Below, one piece after another: positions 7,870-15,086 of a DNA stretch of 64,000 bases; position 1 is the stretch's first letter; every line of letters starts with the position of its first letter. The notes under the pieces were generated by a model. The model was not told the origin of the DNA. It did no database searches and saw only the letters and a program-made list of their open reading frames with translations. The DNA is from UBA1127 sp034422455. Lineage in GTDB: Bacteria; Chloroflexota; Dehalococcoidia; Lucifugimonadales; UBA1127. The position numbers were made by a program, and so were the translations under genes. Location of the stretch: NCBI GenBank assembly GCA_034422455.1, contig DAOUJQ010000003.1, forward strand, positions 41,435 to 105,434, given 5' to 3'.

Positions 7870-8933
7870 TACAGGTCCTTCGACAGAAGAGCCTCATAGA
7901 GCGTGACGAAACGCTGGCTTCGGCTCCTAATGCGCTGCGTGGTGCCACCGGAAGCGAATCGAAAGGCAAAGAACCTTGGCGGGACCTGATCTATGCTCTG
8001 TTTAAGGATATCAACTAGCTTGGTGAAGTTTTTCCTCACCACATCAATATTCGTTAATGCATTAGGATCCCTTTTGGGGAGCGGAGGAATGTCGTCAGCC
8101 GTCCCCAAGTCACCATTCGGGATGCCGTACATTGCGTGAGCCACGGCGGCGAAGAGCATTAGGAAATGCGGTGCGCCTTTTAGCTTCGTAGTCAAGACTT
8201 CAGACAGGTTGTCAAGGATGTACTGGACGGTGCTATCAAGGCGCTCTACCGCTTCATAGGGCAAAGCTTTGTCATATTCTTGGTAGAGGCTCCGTATGTT
8301 CGGTTGGCCACCGTCTGAGACACCGTGCAGAATGATGCCCAGCATCTCAGCAGTTAACTCATCGTCTTTCATGCGGAGCCTATTCTTGATGGTTACGACT
8401 TTGTAACGCGACCAGAGAGGAGTCCATCGCTCAGAGGTTTGCACAACAGCATTACGGAAAGCGCCGTGAAATGTTCCATGCCGCAGTTCTTGCGCGTTCA
8501 GCCGTACTCCATAGGAGTTGAGCCTTTGAAACACTTCAAGCACATATTCATCGCTTGCACCTACTAAATCCTCAACGCCCATGTTGTAGTCCAAGAACGC
8601 ATCTTGGTGTTGAAGCTCCAACTCTTCATATTTAAGACCCTCGAATCCTGCGACGGTGTCGTCTAACCGGAATTGCCCTTCGTAGAATTGGATGATAGCC
8701 GTCAGGCGCTGCTGACCGTCGACAACCTCCCGTATAGGCGAGTTTGTCTTTGGATCTAGGCGGGGTCGCAGGTAAATGAGCGGAGCCGGGTACCCCCGGA
8801 GTATCGTATCGATGAAATAGATTTTTGCCCTTTGTTGCCAGTTTGGTCTTCTTTGGAAATCTGGTCGTAGCTTCAGGCTACCCTCACCGTACCACTCCAG
8901 AATCCTAGATATTGTGTATGAACTAATCATCAC
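7869..8933 (-). CDS. DUF262 (ParB/sulfiredoxin-like) protein
   Basis: A protein of 354 residues. Residues about 20-100 carry the DUF262 fold, including LRPDFQRRPNW and the signature VVDGQQRLTAI, the DGQQR loop used for NTP hydrolysis or DNA cutting in GmrS/SspE-type defence proteins. The usual C-terminal HNH domain (DUF1524) is absent; instead there are about 200 mostly helical residues. It is the first gene of the cassette and is followed directly by the HEPN-like and methyltransferase genes. Codon use is AT-richer than in the flanks. Defence against modified or foreign DNA is likely but unproven. Confidence 0.82.
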   Translation of the reverse strand: MMISSYTISRILEWYGEGSLKLRPDFQRRPNWQQRAKIYFIDTILRGYPAPLIYLRPRLDPKTNSPIREVVDGQQRLTAIIQFYEGQFRLDDTVAGFEGLKYEELELQHQDAFLDYNMGVEDLVGASDEYVLEVFQRLNSYGVRLNAQELRHGTFHGAFRNAVVQTSERWTPLWSRYKVVTIKNRLRMKDDELTAEMLGIILHGVSDGGQPNIRSLYQEYDKALPYEAVERLDSTVQYILDNLSEVLTTKLKGAPHFLMLFAAVAHAMYGIPNGDLGTADDIPPLPKRDPNALTNIDVVRKNFTKLVDILKQSIDQVPPRFFAFRFASGGTTQRIRSRSQRFVTLYEALLSKDL

Positions 8934-8993
8934 GAGCTTCCTTGGATGAGGGTTGAGATACAGCTTCCAGCAATCTGCTGGGCCCTTTGATCT

Positions 8994-9078
8994 TATTGTT
9001 GCTCGCGACGGCCGCAGCGGTCGAAATCGTAGCGTCTGCTACGGGACAGCGGCCGGTTCGACCCTAGCACTCGCAATA
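8994..9078. other. Possible pseudoknot RNA element upstream of the DUF262 cassette
   Basis: Two perfect 7-base pairings cross each other: CGGCCGC (9009-9015) with GCGGCCG (9049-9055), and GGTCGAA (9019-9025) with TTCGACC (9057-9063). A hairpin GTAGC/GCTAC (9029-9033/9038-9042) lies inside, and TATTG/CAATA (8994-8998/9074-9078) could close the outside. The order a-b-c-c'-a'-b' is an H-type pseudoknot on either strand. Read on the minus strand it would sit in the 5' leader of the DUF262 gene. Nothing else is seen in 8934-9229 except a family A repeat near 9198-9222. Confidence 0.4.
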
Positions 9079-9229
9079 GGCTGGGCCGCTTAAAGCGATT
9101 CTACCAGAGCGGGGCAGATCCTGTGAGAACAATTGGGCCTCCTTTAGTTCCCGCATTCGGGAGAGTTGCGAACGGCGTATGAGCTACTGGCGACTCAGTT
9201 CGACAGGCTCAGGGCGAGCGGGCGCTCGG

Positions 9230-10372
9230 CTAGTAGACGCCGGGGAAGATGCGGTACTTGACGCGGGTCTTGTACTCGGTCCACTTCTCCTCGCCGTATT
9301 TTTCCGCGCAGTGCTTGTCGTCGTCGCGCTGGCGGGAGGTGAAGAGGGAGACGATGAAGATGAAGTAGACCCACGCCCAGAGGACGCCGAAGTGGCCGAA
9401 GACCAGGGCGATGGAGAGGGAGAGGAAGCCCTCGCCCATGTAGTTGAAGTGGCGCGCGACACCCCAGAAGCCGCTGTAGAGGATCTTGCGGTCGCCAGCC
9501 TCGATGTACCTGGGCTCGATGCCGAGGAACTTGCGGTCGGGCCATCGCTTGAAGGCGTACTTTTGCAGGTTGGCGCCGCGGGAGATGCTCCAGCCGAGGA
9601 GGAAGAGGGCGCTGGTGCCGATGAGCCAGACGTAGGTCCAGCCCGTCGAGAAGCCGGGGTCCGGGTAGGCGGCCATGCCCCACAGGGGGAGGATGAAGAG
9701 CCAGCCGTAGACGACGAGGCCGCCCCAGAAGAGGACGAAGCCGACCCGCTCGTGGATGAGGTCGTAGGTGTAGAGCTGGACGCGCTCAAAGATGAAGTAG
9801 TCGAGGATGTAGAAGGTGAAGAAGGCGGCGTAGAGGTAGACGCCGGGGTTGGCGTCGGCGCCGAACTCCCCGTGGTGCCAGGCGGCGCCGGAGAGGGCGT
9901 TGAGGGAGAGCATGGTGCCGCCGACGACGTAGAACCACATCTTGATGTCGAACCGGTTGTTGAAGAGGGAGATCTCCCGGGCGCGGCCGCTCCACAGGGC
10001 GGCGATGATGTTCTTGTTGCCGACGGGCGGCTGGGTGACGACGGCGATGATAGTGAAGATGGTGGTGAAGACGGTGCCGCCGACCACGGCGTAGACCGAG
10101 GAGCGGTAGAACCAGTCGCGGGGTATCCCCAGAGGCTCGAAGGCAAAGGCCCACGCGAGGAGGGCGAGGGCGAAGACGAGGATGCCGTTGAGGCGGTAGT
10201 TGCGGGGCTGCCCGGTCGCCTCGTCGACGACGTAGCCGGGGACGCGCCTCGCCGGCAGGATGATCTGCAGGACGGCGAAGACGGCGAAGATGATCAGGGG
10301 GGTGAGGAACCCCCAGATTGCCTCCGTCGTGGAGAGCTCGAAAAGGTGCTCGACGCCAAGCCACTCAATCAT
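9230..10372 (-). CDS. ERG4/ERG24-family sterol reductase-like membrane protein
   Basis: A protein of 380 residues with about nine membrane helices. The C-terminal part has the family hallmarks: GFWGVARHFNYMGE, a conserved acidic/basic block (RDDDKHCAEKYGEEKW) and the ending YRIFPGVY, matching delta-14 and C-24 sterol reductases that reduce sterol double bonds with NADPH. Bacterial members exist, some acting on other isoprenoid or lipid substrates, so the substrate is open. No other sterol gene is nearby. The gene stands alone between the defence cassette and a repeat-rich gap. Confidence 0.82.
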   Translation of the reverse strand: MIEWLGVEHLFELSTTEAIWGFLTPLIIFAVFAVLQIILPARRVPGYVVDEATGQPRNYRLNGILVFALALLAWAFAFEPLGIPRDWFYRSSVYAVVGGTVFTTIFTIIAVVTQPPVGNKNIIAALWSGRAREISLFNNRFDIKMWFYVVGGTMLSLNALSGAAWHHGEFGADANPGVYLYAAFFTFYILDYFIFERVQLYTYDLIHERVGFVLFWGGLVVYGWLFILPLWGMAAYPDPGFSTGWTYVWLIGTSALFLLGWSISRGANLQKYAFKRWPDRKFLGIEPRYIEAGDRKILYSGFWGVARHFNYMGEGFLSLSIALVFGHFGVLWAWVYFIFIVSLFTSRQRDDDKHCAEKYGEEKWTEYKTRVKYRIFPGVY

Positions 10373-10532
10373 GGTTGCCTCCCCTCATCCCCAGTGACGC
10401 GGCGGGCCCCGGCGGCCCGTCCTCCAGGGTAAGGATAGGGCGAAGGGGCCGAGGGCGCCAGCGCGGAGGGCCACCAGGGCCGCCCCGCAGTTCCCGCCAG
10501 CACGGGCCGGGCGATTCGTCTTGGCATTCGCT

Positions 10533-10769
10533 TTGTAGCTGATGTGGCACATTTCAGCTACAAGACCAATTTGCCCCCGGGGGAAACGAATCCCGGCCAT
10601 GAGGCATCGTAGTGGATCCGGTCGTCGATGCGAATTCCTGGACTGGCCGGCGTGCGAGGCATTGGCGGCAGGGACGTCTGTGGGCTGCTGTTCGAGGTTC
10701 TGCATTTTCCCTCCTTGGGAGTGAGGGTAGCGGGGGCGTTGAAGTTCGCGCGAGGGGTTGGTGGCAGGG
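10533..10769. repeat. Element E, short copy without intact gene (copy 2)
   Basis: The left hairpin TTGTAGCTG (10533-10541)/CAGCTACAA (10555-10563) has the same 13-base loop length and the same GGCACATTT as the copy at 25299. The right end (10744-10769) is identical over 26 bases to 25773-25798. The middle holds a trace (encoding IRIDDR on the minus strand) of the gene in the long copy, so this looks like an internal-deletion derivative. Confidence 0.7.
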
Positions 10770-10870
10770 GGTATGTTCCCGTCTGTCGGGGTTCCCCTGC
10801 CTTCGCAGGAAGGACGAGAGGGGAGTGCTTGTTCTTTTGCCTGTCGCGTGGTGAGGGTTGCCCTGCTCGG

Positions 10871-11137
10871 CCCCGCCCCTCTGGGTTCCTGCCTGCGCAG
10901 GAACGACGGGTGGTTGGCACCCCCATCCCAGCCTTCGCCTATCAAGGGGGAAGGGGCACCGCCCGGCCCCGCGCCTAGATACCGGCTTGCGCCGGTACGG
11001 CGCGAGAGTCCCTTCGTGGGACCCTTCGATTTCCCTCAGGGCGAACGGACTCTCTGCGCCACACCCCCATCCCAGCCTTCCCCCGCTCGCGGGGGAAGGG
11101 GCACCCCCGCGCCTGGATACCGGCTTTCGCCGGTAGG
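10871..11137. repeat. Intergenic palindromic repeats (families B, D, C, A)
   Basis: The 830-base gap 10373-11208 has no gene. Apart from element E it holds a family B hairpin (GGTTCCTGCCTGCGCAGGAACGAC, about 10884-10907), family C hairpins (ATACCGGCTTGCGCCGGTA near 10980 and 11117), a family A unit (11020-11047) and family D runs with CCCCCGCTCGCGGGGGAAGG near 11080. Confidence 0.8.
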
Positions 11138-11173
11138 AGGTTGGGGGGCGGAGCCAACGGGGCTTGGAGCCGG

Positions 11174-11179
11174 TATAAT
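11174..11179 (+). promoter_or_regulatory. -10 box upstream of the class II aldolase gene
   Basis: A perfect TATAAT lies 29 bases upstream of the ATG at 11209. No matching -35 is visible at 16-18 bases. Confidence 0.45.
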
Positions 11180-11208
11180 TGCCGTGAGTTGGCGATGAGG
11201 AGATGTCC

Positions 11209-11952
11209 ATGACTACTGAGAAGCAGAAGGGGTACTCCAAGGCCGAGTGGAAGGCCCGGGTGAACCTGGCGGCGGCGTACCGGCTGACGGACCACTTCGG
11301 GATGACGACGCTGATCTACAACCACATCACCGCCCGAGTGCCGTTCACACACGACCAGTTCCTGATCAACGAGTTTGGGCTTGGCTACGACGAGGTGACG
11401 GCCTCGAACCTGGTGAAGATCGACCTGGACGGGAACGTGCTGGAGGAGGGCAAGCGCAACATCAACGTCGCGGGGTACGTGATCCACTCGGCGGTGCACG
11501 CGGCCCGGCGCGACGTGCTGTGCGTGATGCACTCGCATACGCCGTACGGGATGGCGGTGTCGGCCCTGGAGGAGGGGCTGGTGCCGATGCAGCAGGAGGC
11601 GTACCAGTTCCATGACCGGGTCGCGTACCACGAGTTCGAGGGCGTGGCGGTCGACGCAGAGGAGCGGGAGCGGCTGGTGACGGACCTGGGCGACAAGAAC
11701 GCGATGATCCTGCGCAACCACGGCCTGCTGACGGTGGGCAGCAGCGTCGGCGAGGCGTGGGTGCGGATGTGGATGCTGGAGCTGGCGTGCAAGGTGCAGG
11801 TGATGGCGCAGAGCACGGGACAGCCGCTGCGGCAGGCGCCGCCGGGGGCAATCGAGAGGACGGCGTCGTTCTTCGAGGGGATCCCGTTCACGCCGGAGTG
11901 GCCATGGCTGCTGCGGACGCTGGACCGGAAGGACCCGTCGTACAAAGAGTAG
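11209..11952 (+). CDS. Class II aldolase/adducin family protein
   Basis: A protein of 247 residues of the zinc-dependent class II aldolase/epimerase fold (fuculose-phosphate aldolase, ribulose-phosphate epimerase, adducin head). Metal-binding motifs are VMHSHTPYGMA (the HxH pair, near residue 106) and the later His in ILRNHGLLTVG (near 170). A conserved N-terminal patch is YNHITARVP. ATG at 11209 has GAGGAG six bases upstream and is preferred over ATG at 11203, which touches that site. No operon partner, so the sugar or hydroxy-acid substrate is unknown. The 12 residues after the last motif are ordinary for the family. Confidence 0.85.
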   Translation: MTTEKQKGYSKAEWKARVNLAAAYRLTDHFGMTTLIYNHITARVPFTHDQFLINEFGLGYDEVTASNLVKIDLDGNVLEEGKRNINVAGYVIHSAVHAARRDVLCVMHSHTPYGMAVSALEEGLVPMQQEAYQFHDRVAYHEFEGVAVDAEERERLVTDLGDKNAMILRNHGLLTVGSSVGEAWVRMWMLELACKVQVMAQSTGQPLRQAPPGAIERTASFFEGIPFTPEWPWLLRTLDRKDPSYKE

Positions 11953-12014
11953 GGGGCCAGCACCTCCACCCCAACCCTCCTCCGCTGCGGGGAAGGGGTT
12001 TCCCACAGTCCCCG

Positions 12015-12692
12015 TCAGGGAGAGCGGCGCCAGAGGAGGAGCGTGAGCGCGAGAAGCAGCGCGGCGCCGGCGCCGACGGCGGCCACGGCCCAGGTCGATC
12101 CCGCGAGTATCTCGTCGTAGCGCCCAAGGAGGGCCGCCACCAGGACGACGCCGACCGCCAGGGAAAGCCCGGCGGCCAGCAGGCCCGCGAGCAGGAGGGC
12201 CTCGAACTTGAGCACGCGGCCCCTGTCCACCGAGCCAACGCCCTGCATTGCCATTCGCCGATCGAGGGCGCGCAGGCCGATAACCCGGTGCAGCGCGACG
12301 ACGCCGGCAAGGCCGGCAAGAAGCAGGGCAGCGTCGTAGAGCAGCGACCGCTCGCCGACGAGCTCGGCCTGGACGCCCAGGAGTTCATACCACGCGAGCT
12401 GGTTGTGGCCCCAGACCGGGACCGCGTGGGGAAGGATGACGAGCCCGGCCACGAGCCAGAACGAAAGCTGACCGTGCCCCAGGACCTGCAGGGTCCAGTA
12501 AGCGGCCATGAGCAGCGCCAGCAAGGCCAGGAGCTGCGGCGAAAGGAGCCCGGGGAAGAAGCCCGTGAGCCACGTCAACCACCGGTTTTCCGGCAGCCCC
12601 AGGGCGGGGCCCGAATCCCAGACCACGAAGGCGGCGAGCAGCAGCAGGCCCGCGAGCAGGAGCGTTTCGGCGGCGGCGACTCTCACGTTCAT
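12015..12692 (-). CDS. Hypothetical integral membrane protein, last gene of envelope operon
   Basis: A protein of 225 residues with about six hydrophobic segments and short loops, ending RRSP. No motif is recognised. It follows the DUF58 gene after 12 bases and is the final gene of a five-gene minus-strand operon (transglutaminase giant, 827-aa membrane protein, MoxR, DUF58, this gene). A supporting role in the envelope process run by that operon is inferred from position only. Confidence 0.65.
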   Translation of the reverse strand: MNVRVAAAETLLLAGLLLLAAFVVWDSGPALGLPENRWLTWLTGFFPGLLSPQLLALLALLMAAYWTLQVLGHGQLSFWLVAGLVILPHAVPVWGHNQLAWYELLGVQAELVGERSLLYDAALLLAGLAGVVALHRVIGLRALDRRMAMQGVGSVDRGRVLKFEALLLAGLLAAGLSLAVGVVLVAALLGRYDEILAGSTWAVAAVGAGAALLLALTLLLWRRSP

Positions 12693-12704
12693 CGGACTCT
12701 CCGG

Positions 12705-14033
12705 CTACCTGTAGACGTCGACGTGCCGCACCAGCACGGACGTGAATTCCTCACGCGCGGGCTCCCACTGGATGACGTAGGCGCCCCTGTTGCGGAGCTC
12801 GGCCGCCACGTGCCGCATTTCCCACCGTGCGAGCCCCAAACCGTGCGAGGCATCCCCGTTCTCTTGCGGCTCCACGTGGACGACCCGCACACGGCCGGAG
12901 CGCAAGGAGCGCGACTTCAGGGCGATCAACCGGCTGATCGCGGCCTTGAACCGCTCGAACCCCGCCGAGTCCTCGCCGGGACGGGCGTAGTGGACGTCGA
13001 GGCGCGTGATGACGAAGACCTCCGGCCTGATGCGGTAGAGGAAGCCCTTGCACCGCTCGACGGACTGCAGGAGGTCCTGCTCCGCGGGCCCGGGTTTCAC
13101 GCCGGCCAGCATGTCAATCAGCCTGTTGAACTGCCGCATGCCCGTCTCAGGGGCCAGGAGCTCGCCGGCCCCGCCGGAACCGTTGTAGGCGTACGCGCCC
13201 AGGGTGGAACCCTTCGAGAGGTAGTACTGGGCAAGGGTGCCCGCGGCCTCCACGGTGCTCTCCAGGGGGTTGGAGAGGGGCACGCCCACGTCCATGTAAT
13301 CGGCGATGTCGAGGAAGATCCACACGGCCCGCTTGGTCTCCGGCTCCAGCTCGTTCACCAGCGGGAGGTTGTTGACGCTGACGTTCCGGACGCTCGCCTT
13401 CCAGTTGATGCGCTTGAAGGGGTCGCCGGGACGGTATGGGCGGATCTCCTTGAACTCGTCCGTGGAGGCGCCCGTCTTGGCGAGGTCGTCCTGGTAGCGG
13501 CCGGTGCGGTGGACCGCGCGCACCTCATTGAGGCGCGTCACGTTGCGGATCCTCGGGACGACGGAGACCTCGAAGGCCGGACCGCCTTCGCCCGAGAGGG
13601 CGCGGCCGGAGCCGAAGGGCGCCTGCGATTCCCAACGGGACTCCGGCAGCAGGTAGAGGCCGCGCCGGGGGAACCGCAGCCCGTAGGAAACATCGACGTC
13701 CAGCCTGCCGGGCCACTTCCAGACCACGCGCAGGTTGCTCCCCTCGACCAGCTCGGCCTCCGGGGGCAGCTCGTCGTGCACGAAGACGGGGCCGATGCCC
13801 TGCCGGGCGGTGACCGTGCGCCGCACCGTCAGCGGATCGCCCACCCAGCATGCGGCGCGGGACAACCCGCGCTCCACGACGATGCCGGAGGGCGCGGCAA
13901 GGGCGGTCGTCAGCAGGACGGTGAGGAGGACAAAGACGGCCCCGGTCAACAGGAGCACGTTGCCCCAGGAGAGGCCCAGCAACAGCAGGACCAGGGAAAG
14001 GGAGACCCATATGAGCTGCGACGGCCTGGACAT
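12705..14033 (-). CDS. DUF58 domain protein
   Basis: A protein of 442 residues. Two N-terminal membrane helices (about 8-45) are followed by a large soluble region and the DUF58 signature FKEIRPYRPGDPFKRINWKA (about 195-214), then a von Willebrand A-like fold with IFLDIADYM. DUF58 proteins accompany MoxR ATPases and transglutaminase-like membrane proteins in a conserved gene set linked to envelope stress and protein-complex maturation. The start is two bases after the MoxR stop. The domain is of normal size. Confidence 0.88.
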   Translation of the reverse strand: MSRPSQLIWVSLSLVLLLLGLSWGNVLLLTGAVFVLLTVLLTTALAAPSGIVVERGLSRAACWVGDPLTVRRTVTARQGIGPVFVHDELPPEAELVEGSNLRVVWKWPGRLDVDVSYGLRFPRRGLYLLPESRWESQAPFGSGRALSGEGGPAFEVSVVPRIRNVTRLNEVRAVHRTGRYQDDLAKTGASTDEFKEIRPYRPGDPFKRINWKASVRNVSVNNLPLVNELEPETKRAVWIFLDIADYMDVGVPLSNPLESTVEAAGTLAQYYLSKGSTLGAYAYNGSGGAGELLAPETGMRQFNRLIDMLAGVKPGPAEQDLLQSVERCKGFLYRIRPEVFVITRLDVHYARPGEDSAGFERFKAAISRLIALKSRSLRSGRVRVVHVEPQENGDASHGLGLARWEMRHVAAELRNRGAYVIQWEPAREEFTSVLVRHVDVYR

Positions 14034-14035
14034 GG

Positions 14036-15022
14036 CTAGCCGGCCATCCGGCCCATGTCGCTGGGCACGGGCACCTGCGCCAGCACGTCGTCAACGACAG
14101 CCTCGCCGCGGGCGCCCTCCAGCGTGTCCTCGATGTTGAGGATGACACGGTGGGCAAGGACGTCCGGGACGACCATCTTGACGTCGTCCGGCACGACGAA
14201 GTCGCGGCCGTGGATGAGGGCCATGGACCTGGCGGCCCGGAGGAGGGCGAGCCCACCGCGGGGGCTGGCGCCGACGGCCACTCGCGGGTGCTCGCGGGAG
14301 AGCCGGACGATCTGGGTGATGTACTCGACGATGACCTGGTCCGTGTAGACGCCGGTCTCCACGAAGCGCTGAAGCTCAACGAAGCGGCCGACATCGACGG
14401 CGGGCTCCATGTCCTCGCTTGGGTCGTCCTTCTGCCACTGGATGCGCCGCAGCAGGATGTCGCTTTCCAACTGGTCGTTGGCGGGATAGCCGGTGGAGAG
14501 CTTGAGCAGGAACCGGTCCAGCTGCGCCTCCGGGAGCGGGTAGGTGCCCTCCTGTTCGATGGGGTTCTGCGTCGCGATGACGACGAAGGGCGAGCCGAGG
14601 GACATGGTGTCGCCGTCGATGGTCACCTGGCGTTCCTCCATGGACTCCAGCAGCGCAGACTGGGTCTTGGGCGGAGCACGGTTGATCTCGTCCGCGAGGA
14701 GGATGTTGGTGAAGACGGGCCCGCGCATGAGGTGGAACGTGCCGTCGTTCTGCCGCCAGACGTTCATGCCGAGGATGTCTGAGGGGAGCAGGTCCGGGGT
14801 GAACTGGACCCGCTTGGTGTCGCCGCCGATGGCGCGGGCAAAGAGCTTGGCAAGCAGCGTCTTGCCAAGGCCGGGATAGTCCTCAAACAGGACGTGGCCG
14901 TTGGCGAGGGCTGCGGCCAGCAGCTTGCGCAGCATGAGGCGGTTGCCGACGAAGGCCTCCGCCACGCGGTCGATGATCTGCTCGCACGAGAGCCGTGCCT
15001 CTTCCAGTTGTTGCTCGTTCAT
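14036..15022 (-). CDS. MoxR-family AAA+ ATPase
   Basis: A chaperone-like ATPase of 328 residues. Walker A is EDYPGLGKTLLAK (about 47-59), Walker B is NILLADEINRAPPKTQ with sensor ATQNPIEQEGTYPLPEAQLDRF after it, all diagnostic of MoxR. The C-terminal lid (RAARSMALIHGRDFVVPDDVK) is complete. These ATPases act with DUF58 partners. It lies between the 827-residue membrane protein gene and DUF58, co-transcribed on the minus strand. Confidence 0.92.
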   Translation of the reverse strand: MNEQQLEEARLSCEQIIDRVAEAFVGNRLMLRKLLAAALANGHVLFEDYPGLGKTLLAKLFARAIGGDTKRVQFTPDLLPSDILGMNVWRQNDGTFHLMRGPVFTNILLADEINRAPPKTQSALLESMEERQVTIDGDTMSLGSPFVVIATQNPIEQEGTYPLPEAQLDRFLLKLSTGYPANDQLESDILLRRIQWQKDDPSEDMEPAVDVGRFVELQRFVETGVYTDQVIVEYITQIVRLSREHPRVAVGASPRGGLALLRAARSMALIHGRDFVVPDDVKMVVPDVLAHRVILNIEDTLEGARGEAVVDDVLAQVPVPSDMGRMAG

Positions 15023-15086
15023 CTGTGGCGTCCAACCCTTTCCACGGTAGATGTTCCCAGTCCCGAACGGGGGCGAAGGGACCCTA

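Noticed and set aside
9049..9078. tRNA 3' end (GGTTCGACCC then TAGC)
   Set aside because: The T-loop-like run lacks a matching acceptor and anticodon arm upstream, and the T stem has a mismatch. The pseudoknot pairing explains the same bases better.
10554..11240. Minus-strand reading frames in the gap before the aldolase gene
   Set aside because: They translate the repeats (for example SFLRRQEPRGA and YRRKPVSRRG) and contain no domain.
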